The notes beneath the pieces are model-generated. The model saw only the letters and a program-made list of their open reading frames with translations, made no database searches and was not told the DNA's origin. A DNA stretch of 33,901 bases, from NCBI GenBank assembly GCA_001931905.2, contig MSJI02000087.1, forward strand, positions 1 to 33,901, in the 5' to 3' direction. A program made the translations under genes and the position numbers. The stretch comes from Cladosporium sp. IMV 00045 (Eukaryota; Ascomycota; Dothideomycetes; Cladosporiales; Cladosporiaceae). Of the stretch, positions 1-11,475 are shown one piece after another. The number at the start of each line of letters is the position of its first letter. The first letter of the stretch is position 1.

Positions 1-1550
1 ACGTGTCGAAGGCTGTAGCAAAGGCGATTGGGAAGTGCATGGCGCTGCGGAGGATCCGCGGCGTCCGACCTGCGCAGATGCGCCAATTGTACATGGTGGC
101 GGTAGTGCCGGCGACAGACTACGCTGCGTCTACGTGGTACGCGCCGTCGCGCAAAGGCGTCAAAAGGCATATAGTCGCGCTCGAACGGGTGCAACGACTT
201 GCCTCAAGACTGATCTTGCGAGCGTACAAATCTGTCGCGATGCTTGTCCTGCAGAGCGAAGCCAAGCTGCAGTCGGTGAGCGACAGACTGCACGAGCGTG
301 TGTCGTGCTATTTGACCAAGCTATGTGCACTTCCCCCTGACCATCCGCTGCAGCGGTGCATATCATGGTTCCAACGACAAGGCTCGGCGTACCCCAGTCC
401 GTTGAGGGCAGTCTATGAGAGGTACGAGACACAGCTGGAGCCAGAGACCGGCTTGTGGATCAGCGGACGACCGTCGTGGGCGATGCCGCCATGGCAGACC
501 TTGAAAGGATCAGTGCTATACTTGGAGCCCAGGGAAGCAGTGCACCTGTGTCGCTCCGTCCATTTTCGGGGCGCCTGCTTGTACTATGCAGCCGCGGGGA
601 CGCGCCATGGGCAGTTTGGTGCAGCAGCGATGGTCAAATACCGGATCACGACCGACACGGTCAGAAAGCAAGCGATTGCGGAGACTTCAACGTGTTCACT
701 TGTCAGTGCTGAGCTGACCGCCATACTGTATGCTCTGGGGCATGCAAAGAACACACTGCGCAAGACGGCGACTATATACGTAGCAATAACGAGCAGAGAG
801 GCACTATCCGCTATTGAAAAATGTCACAAGGTGAACTACGGGAGAGAAGTGGTGCATAAGATCGCCGACGCTATCCTCGAGATGGAAGATTTCGGCCACC
901 GGGTGACTATTTTCCTCGTCCCTAGAGACGAAGATATCCGAGGAGTGGCAGAGGCCAAAAAGGCTGCAGAAGAAGTAATCGATAACGGCAGCGCTCTCGT
1001 TACCGCCTCGTCCGAGAGGGTGCGCGAGCTATCAGGTGTGCTGCGTCTAGTTAAGGCAGAGCGGGTTAAGAACCTGCGCAACGATGAAGAAGACACGTGT
1101 GCGAAGTACTACACGTGGAAGATGGATAAGGCTTGGTCGGGTAAGCACACGCTTAGTCTCTACGGAGCGCTGTCTTCTAACGAGGCGTCTATATTAGTGT
1201 AGGCTCGGACGGAGCACTGCGGCCTGAACGCCTGTCTATTTAGGAAGAAGCTTGCAGATAGTCCGGCGTATGAGTGCGGACGCGGTGATGAGACAGTGCT
1301 ACACGTGCTGCTACGCTGCGACAAGTATGCTGAAGCCCGCAAGGCTTTGCGGGATGCAGTAGGCGACAGGTGGGGTGACGCTTCGTACTTGCTGGGAGGA
1401 TGGAGCGGTCGTAAGGATGTCAAGACGGGCAAGTTTGTGGACGGCCCACGCGAGAGGTGGAAGCCGGATCTGAAGGTCGTCAGAGCTTCTATCCGTTTTC
1501 TTTACCAGACTGGCAGACTGTCTCGTTCTTCGGATATGAGGGTCGGTTAA
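1..1550 (+). pseudogene. C-terminal part of a Tad1-like LINE ORF2 (end of RT, RNase H-like region, zinc knuckle)
   Basis: The reading frame enters from the left edge, so the 5' part is outside the window. It begins with the region that follows the reverse-transcriptase core in fungal Tad1-type LINEs (IRGVRPAQMRQLY, then TDYAASTWYAPS). An RNase H-like domain follows (SAELTAILYALGHA), then a terminal knuckle (CGRGDETVLHVLLRC). A TAG at 1200-1202 interrupts the frame, but the same frame continues to 1550 with LINE-like sequence (HCGLNACLFRKKLADSP, then GPRERWKPDLKVV). The stop reads as CAG to TAG, a CpA-to-TpA change. The RNase H part lacks most of the expected acidic residues, so it looks degenerate. 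The family call rests on motif resemblance, not on a search. Confidence 0.85.
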
Positions 1551-1616
1551 GGTGTTGGTTAATCTCTCGGATCCTAAGTGCAAGGCCACGTTCGTTGCGA
1601 CGCTAGGTAGCGTTTA

Positions 1617-1674
1617 GGGATAGCTCATACGGTCTCCGTGCATAGCCTGAATGAAAATCATCATCATCATCATC
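1617..1674 (+). repeat. LINE 3' terminal block and (ATC)6 tail
   Basis: The block 1617-1650 contains GCTCATACGG and ATAGCCTGA and matches 14483-14516 with few differences. It is followed after six bases by six ATC units. Simple-repeat tails are usual at the 3' ends of non-LTR elements without poly(A). Confidence 0.75.
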
Positions 1675-1675
1675 A

Positions 1676-2975
1676 GCTGTACCTCCGGCTTTCGGATGAT
1701 ATACATAGTGACCCTGTCTTTGACAAAGTCGAAAAGAAGTCTCCGCTGCCCCTTTAGCTTTTCTTTATGTACGTTCGAATGGCAAGTCTAGAGGAGCTCG
1801 CTGGTATTCACTCAGAACGGGGACACGCTGTTACAAGTAAGCCTTTTTGCTGGTATAGCATCAACGGGGTTTGTAGCAAGGGCTTCACTCTGGCTACGTC
1901 TTCACATTGCAGCCCGCTCGATCTGACAGTATGCGAGACACTATTACATTGGCATTGTCGCCATTGCTACGAAGCATGCTACTCCTTGCGCCCGTGAATC
2001 ACACAGTACCGAAAGAAGTCATAGCTCATCGTCGAGGTTGGAAATGTAGCTGAGCTGTTGAGATACATTCAGTGGTTTTCTCATTGTGGTTGGCGCACTA
2101 AAGCTATGGCTGAGAAAATTCATGACGTTTCGAACGCTTGCCCTGCCATGGCCAAATGCGGACACCTTATTCAAGCCAACACAGCGGGAGGTAACAGGAC
2201 ACCAACACCGTTTTCCCTTAAATTTTGACCGACAAGAGCCAGTATGGCGTCGCTTCCAGCGGAGACGCGCTAAGCTTCCATAGCTTGCCATAATGCCTGC
2301 AGACGTAGTATTAAGAACAAGAATAATCTTGAGGACTTTTGAGCTGAATGGAGGCTAACATGCTCGCGTTGACTGCAGCGCTCGTATATGCAAAGCGGAG
2401 AGCTGACCCTGCGTGTGGTGGGTTTAGGGTTGCTATACTCGGATTCTTGGGTATACGGATGCCAGCCGGATCAGGTGCATGCTTCTGCGACGACTACGAT
2501 GGCTAGTGGAGTTTGACACCGCCTAGAGCTTAGCGATACGTGCTGTTTCGTCAATTGAATCTCGTTGCCTGAGCACGACTGTGCAGTATTACCCCATATG
2601 CCGAGCATGTACCTTTGTCAAAGTCTGATTGGTCCGTTCGTATTTGTACACTGCAAGACAGCAGGATTGTCCGCCAACGCCTCGGCCTTGGCTCAGACCC
2701 CGTCGCAACACCCTTTCTTCCTTTGGTACCGCAACTGCTTATCATACGACCCACGAAAAACAGGTGGCGATAGCATTATCCACAGCAATCCTTCCCAGCG
2801 ATGCCTTCATGACGCGGTCCAAGCGGATGGGTTCAGGTGACTTTGTGGCTGTACAATGCAGGTCGCAGCCAAAAACATCCTTCAAACATCAACGCTGCTA
2901 TAAGATGGGCTTTTCGAACCAGAGAAAGTGGACAGTTATCTCAGCATCCCACTCATAATTGCCATTCAGGTCAGA
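1676..2975. other. No supported gene; upstream region of the hydrolase
   Basis: Several short open frames occur on both strands, but none shows recognisable domains, splice structure or protein-like composition. The last part probably holds the hydrolase promoter and 5' UTR. Confidence 0.5.
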
Positions 2976-4559
2976 ATGTCTTTACGGACTAGCAGCTTCA
3001 TAGCGCTATCCGCGCTCTCTTTGGCCACTTCCGCCACGCCTCAGAAGCCAAAAGGCATCAAATGGACTTCTTGTCCAGAACTCAATAAAAATATGACAGC
3101 TTTGACTGAAGCCACTACCACAACACACACCCCGTTCCAATGCGGGAAGCTCTCTGTGCCACTCGACTATACCAAACCCGACTCTAAGCCCCTCGAACTC
3201 GATCTTTTCAGAGTGCAAGCCACCCAAGAGCCCATCCTGGGAACCATCCTGTTCAACCCCGGCGGCCCAGGCGAGACAGCTGCTGAATCTCTGCCTGCCA
3301 TCGCATCCGACCTGAAAGCGAGCGTTGGCGAACAGTACCATATCATGTCCTGGGATCCGCGTGGAACGGGTAACACGATACCTTTCATATGTCCCGAGGC
3401 TGCTGGGGAGTCGGATGCACGAGCGCCAGGCAAGCGAGATATGCATGAGCTGATCAAGACCAACCTGACCGAGTATTTCGTGTCAGGTGGCTGGGAAACT
3501 GCCGGAAGTACTGCAGACGCATGCTACGCACAGAACAATGAGACAGGATCGTTTATTGGGACCGTCTCAACTGCCCGCGACATGCTGGAAATTGTCGAAG
3601 CCCTCGGCGAGGACGGACTTCTCCGCTTCTATGGTGCATCGTACGGCACCGTCCTCGGCCACTACTTCGCCACTCTGTTCCCAGAGCGGGTGGAAAGAAT
3701 GGTCCTAGACGGCACAGTCGAGCCAGATGCCTACCGACAAGGTCACTATGGCGACAACATCCGGGATGCGGATGCGGTGGTTGATGGCGTCTTCCACGCC
3801 TGCGCTCAGAACAAAGCGGAGTGCGGCTTGGCACAGTTCCTGCGGGCCAACTGTACGCGAGACATCTACGACGGCCTCAACGCTATCCTTGATCCTGCAA
3901 CGGCGGGCGCCAATGAAGCTGAGATTGGCGCGGCTCTCGCCGAGTTCAAAGTCCTTTTGTTCACAGGGGGGCTATACTACCCCTCCATGTGGCCAGTCAT
4001 TGATGCCTCACTCGTCGCGTTACTCAACAAAACCACCTCCAAGACTGAGGGTGCGGCAAAAGAGGAATCCTGGTCGTATAATCGAGCCCTGGGCGCCGGC
4101 ATTGGCATTCGTGGAGCCGACGCGACACTCCAACCCAAATCCGCAGAAGTGTACTTGCTCCGAGTGCAACAGCAAGCGAGCGTGAGTAGTTTCTCCGACA
4201 TTTGGTACATCAACAGCTGGGTCGCGGCGCAGTGGAAGATGGCCGCCAACGAAAGGTTCTTCGGAAACTTCACAGCCCAAACCAGGCATCCCATCCTGTA
4301 CGTGAATGGGAAGCACGATCCCGTGACTCCTCTTGCCATGGCCGAGACTGCGAGCAGGGGCTATGAAGGGAGCGTTGTGCTCGCTCATGGAGGGTATGGC
4401 CACACTTCCGCTGCGTATCCTTCATCCTGCGTTCACGAACATGTCCAAGCGTACTTCAGAGATGGACGGCTTCCTGCACCGGAGACCTTCTGTGAGCCGG
4501 ATTTGGAGATCTATGAGCTGAGCAAGGCGAGGCAAGGCAAAATGCTTGGTGCCCTTTGA
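2976..4559 (+). CDS. Secreted alpha/beta-hydrolase, S33/TAP-like (tripeptidyl or prolyl aminopeptidase-like)
   Basis: This is an uninterrupted 527-residue ORF. The frame is open from a GTG at 2928, but the first ATG is at 2976 and gives a clear signal peptide (MSLRTSSFIALSALSLATSA), so I chose that start. The alpha/beta-hydrolase order is complete: oxyanion-region motif NPGGPG (residues 94-99), nucleophile elbow GASYG with Ser222, acid Asp448 in NGKHDPVTP, and His476 in GGYGHTS. The last ~100 residues resemble the TAP-like C-terminal domain of bacterial and fungal S33 peptidases. Several Asn-X-Ser/Thr sites fit secretion. The probable role is release of N-terminal residues or short peptides from extracellular protein; other ester or amide substrates are possible. 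It is one of the few intact genes here, has no intron, and both flanks are gene-poor. Confidence 0.9.
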   Translation: MSLRTSSFIALSALSLATSATPQKPKGIKWTSCPELNKNMTALTEATTTTHTPFQCGKLSVPLDYTKPDSKPLELDLFRVQATQEPILGTILFNPGGPGETAAESLPAIASDLKASVGEQYHIMSWDPRGTGNTIPFICPEAAGESDARAPGKRDMHELIKTNLTEYFVSGGWETAGSTADACYAQNNETGSFIGTVSTARDMLEIVEALGEDGLLRFYGASYGTVLGHYFATLFPERVERMVLDGTVEPDAYRQGHYGDNIRDADAVVDGVFHACAQNKAECGLAQFLRANCTRDIYDGLNAILDPATAGANEAEIGAALAEFKVLLFTGGLYYPSMWPVIDASLVALLNKTTSKTEGAAKEESWSYNRALGAGIGIRGADATLQPKSAEVYLLRVQQQASVSSFSDIWYINSWVAAQWKMAANERFFGNFTAQTRHPILYVNGKHDPVTPLAMAETASRGYEGSVVLAHGGYGHTSAAYPSSCVHEHVQAYFRDGRLPAPETFCEPDLEIYELSKARQGKMLGAL

Positions 4560-5326
4560 TCTAGACAAAGTGTTTGGGAGATGGTTTGCTGATATGGAAC
4601 GGTCATGATACGGCATTTGCGGTAAGGTCAACAGCGCTATGGAGAAGTTATATCAGGCTGACACGTTAGGTTCGTTTGCAGCGAGTACTGACCGAGCTTA
4701 TTTGGTCTTATTGCAAGAACTGCGCAACTAGGGGCCTCTGTTTAACTCAGTGTAGTCTTGGTAAAGCTGATGTTCGCTTGCAATTCCCCGCTGCGTGCCA
4801 CGTTGTATCTCACTTGCTTCTTGCATGACATGCGACCCAGGCAGCAGGGGATTGTCGCCAGTTCGTCAAGTCTTAGCCAGCGGGCATGCAGCTCCAGTGC
4901 AGTGTCTAGCAGACAACATGTCAAGTTGCCATTGGCCGCACGGGGATAGGACATACCCAAGCTGGCATATCTAGATAATCATCCGATGTCTCGTAGCGAT
5001 ATCATCACAGTTCAATGTCAAATTGCTGTTTAACAATCATGACATATCGGGCTTCTTGTCCAGATCGGACACTTTGCAGTGCCCTGGTTGGAGCACTATC
5101 AAAGATATGAATGACGGCCTTAACGAGGCTTGCAGATAAGCTGTGCATGACACTAGTCTAGCTGTAGTAGCTAGCTCCCTTAGCCGCCTGCATGCGGCGT
5201 TTGCTCCGTGGCCGTGGTTGAACATGGTCACATAAAGCACGCTGCGGTTGCATTATATAGTCCCTGATCAGCCCTCCACATCCTAGCTACAATACGTGGA
5301 CCTCAACCCCTTGGACGAAAAGCTTA
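4560..5326. other. No gene seen between the hydrolase and the MYND/DUF4470 relic
   Basis: Only short open frames without protein-like content are present. I see no repeat or RNA gene. Confidence 0.5.
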
Positions 5327-7285
5327 ATGTCGAAGATGTTTGGCCACAGCGCTCTCAGCCCCTGCGCGCAATGTGGTGCTGTGGCCTCTCAGGCTTGTAG
5401 AAGCTGTCTACTAGTGGTGGTAACTGGCTACACGATCTTTCTTCACATGCCCGACTAACATTGCCTAGTATTGCAACTCGACATGTCAGAGATCGCATTG
5501 GCTACGGCATAAAGTGGATTGTCGGTCACCTCTTGCTAAAGAAACATGGGAACCAGACTGGGTCATTGAAAGAAGAACGCCAACATTTGTGAATAACGAG
5601 CCGATAGTGGCCTTCGGTGGGAAAAAATATTACTGGGGAAATATGCCTGCCTTGGATGTGCTTCAGCTGAGCGACAACGAAGGCAGGGGCTACAAAAGCG
5701 ACCTCCAACTGCTTTTTGCAGGTAAAGAACGTTCGACAGTATCATCTTGCGCACGCTGATATATTGTCAAGCTTCTGGTGACATCAGGAATGTTGTCGAG
5801 ACAATCAAATGCCTTCCACCGGATTACACAAACCCTATGACCATTCACATCAATGACAGAGACTTCGATATCGTAGCTCGAAACCTCATCATCAAGCTTC
5901 TGGCTCTTGTGGCTCCCACCGAAACGCAAACTGCCGACTGCATGCTGCATATCTGGTATTCGGCCATGATCACGTCAGCGCATCTCGAATGTATTCAGGC
6001 TCACATCCGACCATTGATCGATGACGTGGTCTCAAAGATCGCAAAAAAAAAAAAAAAGAAGCAACGCAATCCTTGGCAAAACATGGATCTTCCCTGCGGG
6101 ATCCTGTCGACTCGAGTTGACGAAAAAACAGTGGGACTCATTGCCCTCATTCCTTGAAATCCCGCGAGGATTGACCGCCACAAGCGCTGAGAAAATTCGC
6201 AAGGCTATTACAATTGCGCCACAAAGAGTTGACCACCTGCATCGACATCTTTGTACCCAAAAGCCGGCGCACCGCTTGTGCGTGATGAAGTTCTGACAGG
6301 ATGGGATTCTGCTGCCCTTCGGCTCTTCTCGGAACCTTTTTACCGTCCCGAATCCTTAAGTACCAAGTATGTCTTGTTCAGATAGGAATGTACTGAAAAA
6401 GTGCAGAACTTTCTACCAATCAGAATCTTGGCCGATGAAGGATTCTGCAGACCCGATCGCAGGGTGGTCATTTGCCGACGTTCTGAGCATTCCAGCAGGT
6501 CCATTGGTCAACGACTTATACGGAAAACTACACACATATGTCCGACAGCGCCTCGGTGATTTCCAAGATCGACTGCACAGCCAGCGCTTTGCATTCATTT
6601 TTACCAACACCAATGCGAAAGAATTGCCGCAACGTTGTGAACCACACTTCTCCCGCATCGAGGTAAGAGTCCTCCTCATAGTTCTCGCAACATTGCGTCC
6701 TTAAGCCTCCGCTGAGGGTTTGAGCAGACCTCCAACATCGCAGACGGAGGATACTTGGGAATGACACAAACTACTCTGAGCCTTGGCTGCCTATTGGAAG
6801 ATCGATCAGACAATCCAGATGCGACGTTGATTTGTCTGTTTCTGAACGCCTCGGACGAGACAGAGCGCCATCTCGATGGCATGGCAATGCAAGTAAGAGA
6901 TATGGGACGCGCAAGGCCTTTTTTCGCCGCTACCGATAGGCCCAAGTCTCGATACGACCCGAAGATAGTGCTTTCTATCGCGGCCAAAGATTACATGCGT
7001 GATGGAGATTACTACTTTGACAAGTAGGTAACTTACTATCGCCATACTACTAGACTTCAAGCTGACTGCTCCAAAGGTATCTGGAAAACTTCGATCTCGA
7101 TGACGTGAAACGTGTCTACGGTCTGGAAATCAAAGAATCGCATCGTTGTGCAGAAGTGGCCACTGCGGTTCAAGGGGAAGCCAGGTGATTCCGACTCCCA
7201 AAAAGAGTTCGATCTGTTGCAAGCCTTTATGCACACAGGATGTGAAAGATATGTAGAATGGCGAAGATGCGTCGTAAAACAATAG
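5327..7285 (+). pseudogene. MYND zinc-finger/DUF4470 protein, broken
   Basis: Splicing by eye gives exons 5327-5419, 5469-5721, 5772-6662, 6728-7023 and 7077-7285. All four introns are GT-AG and phase-consistent; the first has a CTAAC branch site. Exons 1-2 encode a full MYND finger: Cys13, Cys16, Cys24, Cys27, Cys33, Cys37, His41, His45, Cys49. The segment after it (KKYYWGNMPALDVLQL, then SGDIRNVVETI and DFDIVARN) resembles the fungal DUF4470 domain. Breaks are a frame change at a run of 15 A (6043-6057), TGA at 6294-6296, TAA at 6357-6359, and a one-base shift near 7140. A further 40-bp GT-AG segment (6367-6406) may be an intron just after the TAA. The function of the family is not established; the MYND finger suggests protein binding. 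The A-run could be an assembly error, but the stops could not. Confidence 0.8.
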
Positions 7286-8006
7286 TTTACAAGTGCGGAG
7301 AGGATGAGCTGGCCAGCTTATAATTGAACGAGTGTCTGCGTTGTTTCTATCGTAGCCAGAGCTGTTGCGTTTCCATCATGCTTGCGCTTTCCAGTGACTT
7401 CGGACTCATCGCTCGATTTACTACTGACTGAACAAGGAGAAGTCTTTCGCCTCGATTCACTATGGAGACGTGCCATACTCTGGTCAAGAACGTCATATTC
7501 TCCTGCCTTATTGCTTTTATACCCTGGCTCACATTATACTTTTCTTTTCCCGAAATTTTGCCTTGGTCATCTCCAACGCCCGATAACAATCAAGGGATCG
7601 GACAACTGAACTTGAAGATGAATGCTCGGCCATCTACAAAGCATGCGCTGTTGGACGAGGCCCCTTGTTGATACTGTTTGATTGAACATACTGAGACGAT
7701 GATTTATCATTCGATTGACGAGAAAAGAGCACTGCCAAGACTGGAGAAGGGTTATAGTCATGTTATAATATGACCCTGCAGCTGCTGGAATGTGACAAGT
7801 TTCGGATCTCCAGCCACCGCCCCAACTGTGCACATCCGGAGAATGCGACGCATTCCAGGGAATCATAATTGCGTAGAGATCATTTGCATCTCGAACCCCA
7901 TGTTGCGACGTAGCTGACGAAGAAGACCGATTGCACTGCATCGACCCGACAACAATTTCTCGTCACAGCTCGGACTCTCAACGTGTTGCAAGAACCCACT
8001 GACTAA
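7286..8006. other. No supported gene downstream of the MYND/DUF4470 relic
   Basis: Short overlapping frames on both strands show no recognisable domain. Part could be decayed 3' sequence of the preceding gene. Confidence 0.4.
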
Positions 8007-8258
8007 GCTGAACTCGCGCCCACAGGTTGGACACTGAATGAAGAGGACAGATGCGCGTTCTACATCGCGCCAGGGACCATGGAGCTATACCGCTTCCGCA
8101 AGTATGCGCTGATTGGCCTATTTAGATGGGCAGCTGCCACTCTCAAGGTGAAGAAAGATGTTACCGACAGTCTTGAACTTCTTATAGCATCCCCAACACT
8201 CATGCTTACGAGCCTTGTGTGTTATCAGATGCTATGTCTTCGTCAGAAATTTACATAG
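8007..8258 (+). other. Orphan open frame, possible exon of an unrecognised gene
   Basis: The 83-codon frame lies between TAA at 8004 and TAG at 8256. It has protein-like composition with a compact block (EEDRCAFYIAPGTMELYRF, then RKYALIGLFRW). A possible 3' splice site (CCCACAG) precedes the block. I do not recognise the family. It may be the last exon of a decayed gene, or chance. Confidence 0.25.
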
Positions 8259-8931
8259 ACGCTGGAGGGAAGGGTATACATACCATCTGGAGTGCATTTT
8301 CGTCGTGGAATGTAGACCCACACTTTTCACAAGGGCCTGAAGCGATGGATGTCTGACGTCTGGAGTTGATTCCCCCCCAAGATGCATTTGTAGTATTGGA
8401 AACTCATACGAAGTTCATCTTAGTCGTATTGTTCGAGCTGAAATCTTGTTTCCTAGAGCTTCAGTGGCACAAGAGTCGCGAATCTACTGGCGTTGATGCT
8501 GGTCCCTCACACCGCAGTGGAAAGAGCTAGACCTTCGTTGCATGAGTAATGGAGTAATAAAAGACTGATGGCCAGAAAATCGAATATGCAAAGCGTCGCC
8601 TTCATAAACCAAGACCTGCTATTGCGTGAAGGATCCATGCGGTTCATGCGGCAGCACTCACAAGACAAGGGTGCTACTGTTGCTGCTGCTGACGGAAGGG
8701 ACGCATATGGGATGACGAGAGTAAGGCTTTGCGCTGCTTGTTCGCAGAATTGGTGTTTGACAACTGCATAATAGAAGCACGGTAGAGTATCCATGCATGA
8801 AATACCAGACATGACACATCGCTATTGACCACACGCATGACAAGCTACACGAGTCTCGGAAATGAAACTGTTTAGTATCAATCAATCAACGCCCCAGTGT
8901 TCCTTCGGAGGATACATTCACATGACTAAAC
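8259..8931. other. No gene seen
   Basis: Only short frames without recognisable features are present upstream of the HET pseudogene. Confidence 0.45.
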
Positions 8932-11069
8932 ATGATTGGTCGTCTATTTGACTGGTGTAGCTGCGTGTCTGACATGCATAAGCTAGAGCAGACTCCGCAA
9001 TACGAACGATCCCTGGCAATTTTGACCCGTCTGACGATGTGCGCTCCGGTGAACGCGGCCTGCATGATGCCCCTCTTTATGCACTTACTAGCCAATGGGT
9101 AAGCATGTCTTCGCGCAACCGGTGAACGAGTCTGAAATGCGGATCTTGAACGATGTTTGCGGGACTTGAGGCTCGAAGAAATGTACACATTTTTGGAAGA
9201 GGACGAGGACGAGGACTTTGCAATGGTCGACACTCGTGATAAACACGCCCAATATGAAGAGAGCTTCCATCGTACATTAGTCGCCAAACTGCTGGAGATC
9301 GCGCGTTTCTGGGCTCCCAATGATAAGTCAGAAGTCTGGTTCGCGAATCTGAGTTGCCTGTGGTTAAACGTCAATCGGCCGGGAGCCCTCCAGGTCAGAC
9401 AAGGCACGCCCAGGGGCTGCGAGTTTGGATCATATATTGCGGTCTCATACTCATGGACTCACACGCCTGGACTTGAGTCCCCTCGCAACGGCAAATATGC
9501 TGTGACTGGGACTCGTGGCGAGTACCTGCGCCAAAGTAGAGTCCGTGACGAAGTCCTGTTCAGAGTTCTCCGCTACGCAAATCATCACAGTATACGCCGC
9601 ATCTGGATCGATAAGGAATGCAGTCCGCAAAGAAATGACAAGAAGAAACAGATCGCCATGGATTCTATGGATCTGTTATATCGCCACAGCAAGCATCCCA
9701 TCGGACTCTTGGCGATCGTTTTGGAATGCGAAACAGAAATTGATTATCTGGAGATGCTTATGACGGGTGTTTCAGTTGTCCAAGAAAACAAAGACGAATA
9801 TCCTAGACTGGCCTACTCACCAACATCGCGTACTTCGCTGGGATATTGAGTGTTCTCGCCCATCTGCACACAGATCGATGGTGGACGAGGGCTTGGATAT
9901 TCCAGGAAGAATATCTCTCATCACGAGCCATGCAGATATTGATCCGCTGCGGGCAAGGGGTTATGACGAGGTCCACCTTCGGTGACTTGCAAGGGGAAAT
10001 ATGCCTGAATGCGACAACTTTCCGCGAGCAAGCAACACTTTTCCTACTGGCCCTCAAACGAGAGGCTCACCACACGCTTGCTAAGAGGTGCACAAAGATG
10101 CTCAGGAGGTTTAGCAGATACGGAACCTAATATCGATTTCAGCATGATGCTAAAAAGAAAGCAATGGCACCGAGAATATTTGCGGATATCCAAAGGAGAA
10201 GGCTGGAAAATCACTTCGACCGGTTACCGATAGTTGCAAACAGTTGCATTTACGCAATCCGCCTGCCTTCGCAGGAGATGCTCCCTAGTGGTCACAGCGT
10301 CGAATACTGCTTACTCGCGATGTACCTTCTCAATGGCGAGATCATACGGAATAGTCGAGATATCAAGAAGCTGCTAAGAGAGATGGACTTCTCTAACTAT
10401 ATGTAATATATCTCTTTTAATAAGTTCAATCCGCCTGTTAAGGAGAAGCATCTGTCCTACCTAAAAGCCTGCCGGTTCCACCAGGTCTTCTTGCACCCCG
10501 ACGGACTATCAACGAAAGGTTACCTATGGCTTACTAATGGTATCCTGCTGCCATCAAAATGGCCTCGCTATCCGCGAAGAAGTCGAAAATGCCATGGTCC
10601 CGGGCTTAACGATTTCCAGCGCGACCGCCTTCTCCAGCTAGCTGAGATCTTGCGGTATTCAAGCCGAAAATTTCTGGCAGCGAAGATCAGTAGTTATCTC
10701 GAGAGCGATATAAGATATCTGAATCTCACACTAGCGAAGAGACATATGGACATCATGGCGGAATCGGTAGTAGAAGCCATACGCACTGGCACACCCCTAT
10801 AAACAGCGGGTATACAGAGCTCGATCAGTTCTTGTGGAATTTTCGTTGGCATCCAAGATCCAAACATGGGGTTATTCACTTCCTGGCATGCTGGCACCGA
10901 TGTCGACGGTCGTACGCGGGAGAGTTATGTCTCGCTTGGTGTGGAGGTCCTGGGACCCGGTCGTACGCCGATTCTGTCCACTGTGAATTGGGTAAATGGG
11001 CTGGTTTTCTTCAAAAACTGTGACGAGTCATCAGTGATATTCAATTGGCCGCGTTCATGGACAAAATAA
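8932..11069 (+). pseudogene. HET-domain (heterokaryon incompatibility) protein, broken by stops and a frameshift
   Basis: The N-terminal HET domain lies in frame 9171 to about 9840. It contains YIAVSYSW, then RRIWIDKECSPQRND and DSMDLLYRHSKHPIG. After a frame change at about 9816-9845 the next frame continues with DRWWTRAWIFQEEYLS, typical of HET proteins. It then runs to the C-terminal region (FTSWHAGTDVDG, WVNGLVFF) and a final TAA at 11067-11069. Three in-frame TAA codons interrupt it (10128, 10404, 10800), and coherent sequence continues after each. The likely first exon is 8932-9098, joined across a 72-bp GT-AG intron (9099-9170) that keeps phase; this exon is less certain. HET proteins trigger cell death or rejection after fusion of unlike hyphae. 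This copy cannot make a full protein. Confidence 0.85.
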
Positions 11070-11475
11070 ATCTAACAAAAGTCTCATTATCTCTCTATGC
11101 GCCAGCTGAAGTCAGCCGACTGGGTTGCGTATCGAATAAACCATTCCCCTTTCGTGTGCCTCCATTCACAGAAGAGGGCTGTTTCCGCGTTGGGTTCTCG
11201 AGTATGAATTCGACATTGTTGAACACGCGACAGAAACTTGCTCGTAACCCGAAACTTCACGAAAAGGCTCATTTATTCATCGCAAGTATGAGGCCGTGAT
11301 TCTACGAGTTACAGAACTCACGTGTATGGTTTAGTACGCTCAGAGAACAGCGACCCGAAAGCGCAGTCTTACGCCCGCTTAAATGCTGAGAGCATGACGA
11401 CGCCGCAAGCCGAACGGCAACACGAAAGGGCATCACTCATCGTGACTGCTCAATAAAGATAATGAACAAGGTCCG
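11070..11475. other. No supported gene
   Basis: An 84-codon plus-strand frame (11045-11299) overlaps the HET 3' end, but I see no homology or gene-like feature in it. Confidence 0.4.

Larger units (their letters stand above)
1..1675 (+). mobile_element. 3' end of a Tad1-like non-LTR retrotransposon
   Basis: The element consists of the ORF2 remnant, a short 3' UTR and a simple-repeat tail. The tail is six ATC units at 1657-1674 directly after a conserved terminal block at 1617-1650. The same block ends a second LINE remnant near 14516. The 5' end is outside the window, so length and 5' truncation cannot be judged. Confidence 0.8.

Noticed and set aside
2928..2975. N-terminal extension of the hydrolase from 2928
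   Set aside because: The codon at 2928 is GTG. The ATG at 2976 is followed directly by a good signal peptide.
7567..7941. Minus-strand 124-codon ORF
   Set aside because: No recognisable domain, and the frame opens in a region of decayed plus-strand sequence. I could not support it.
8886..9407. Minus-strand 173-codon ORF
   Set aside because: It lies antisense to the start of the plus-strand HET gene, whose domain motifs are clear.
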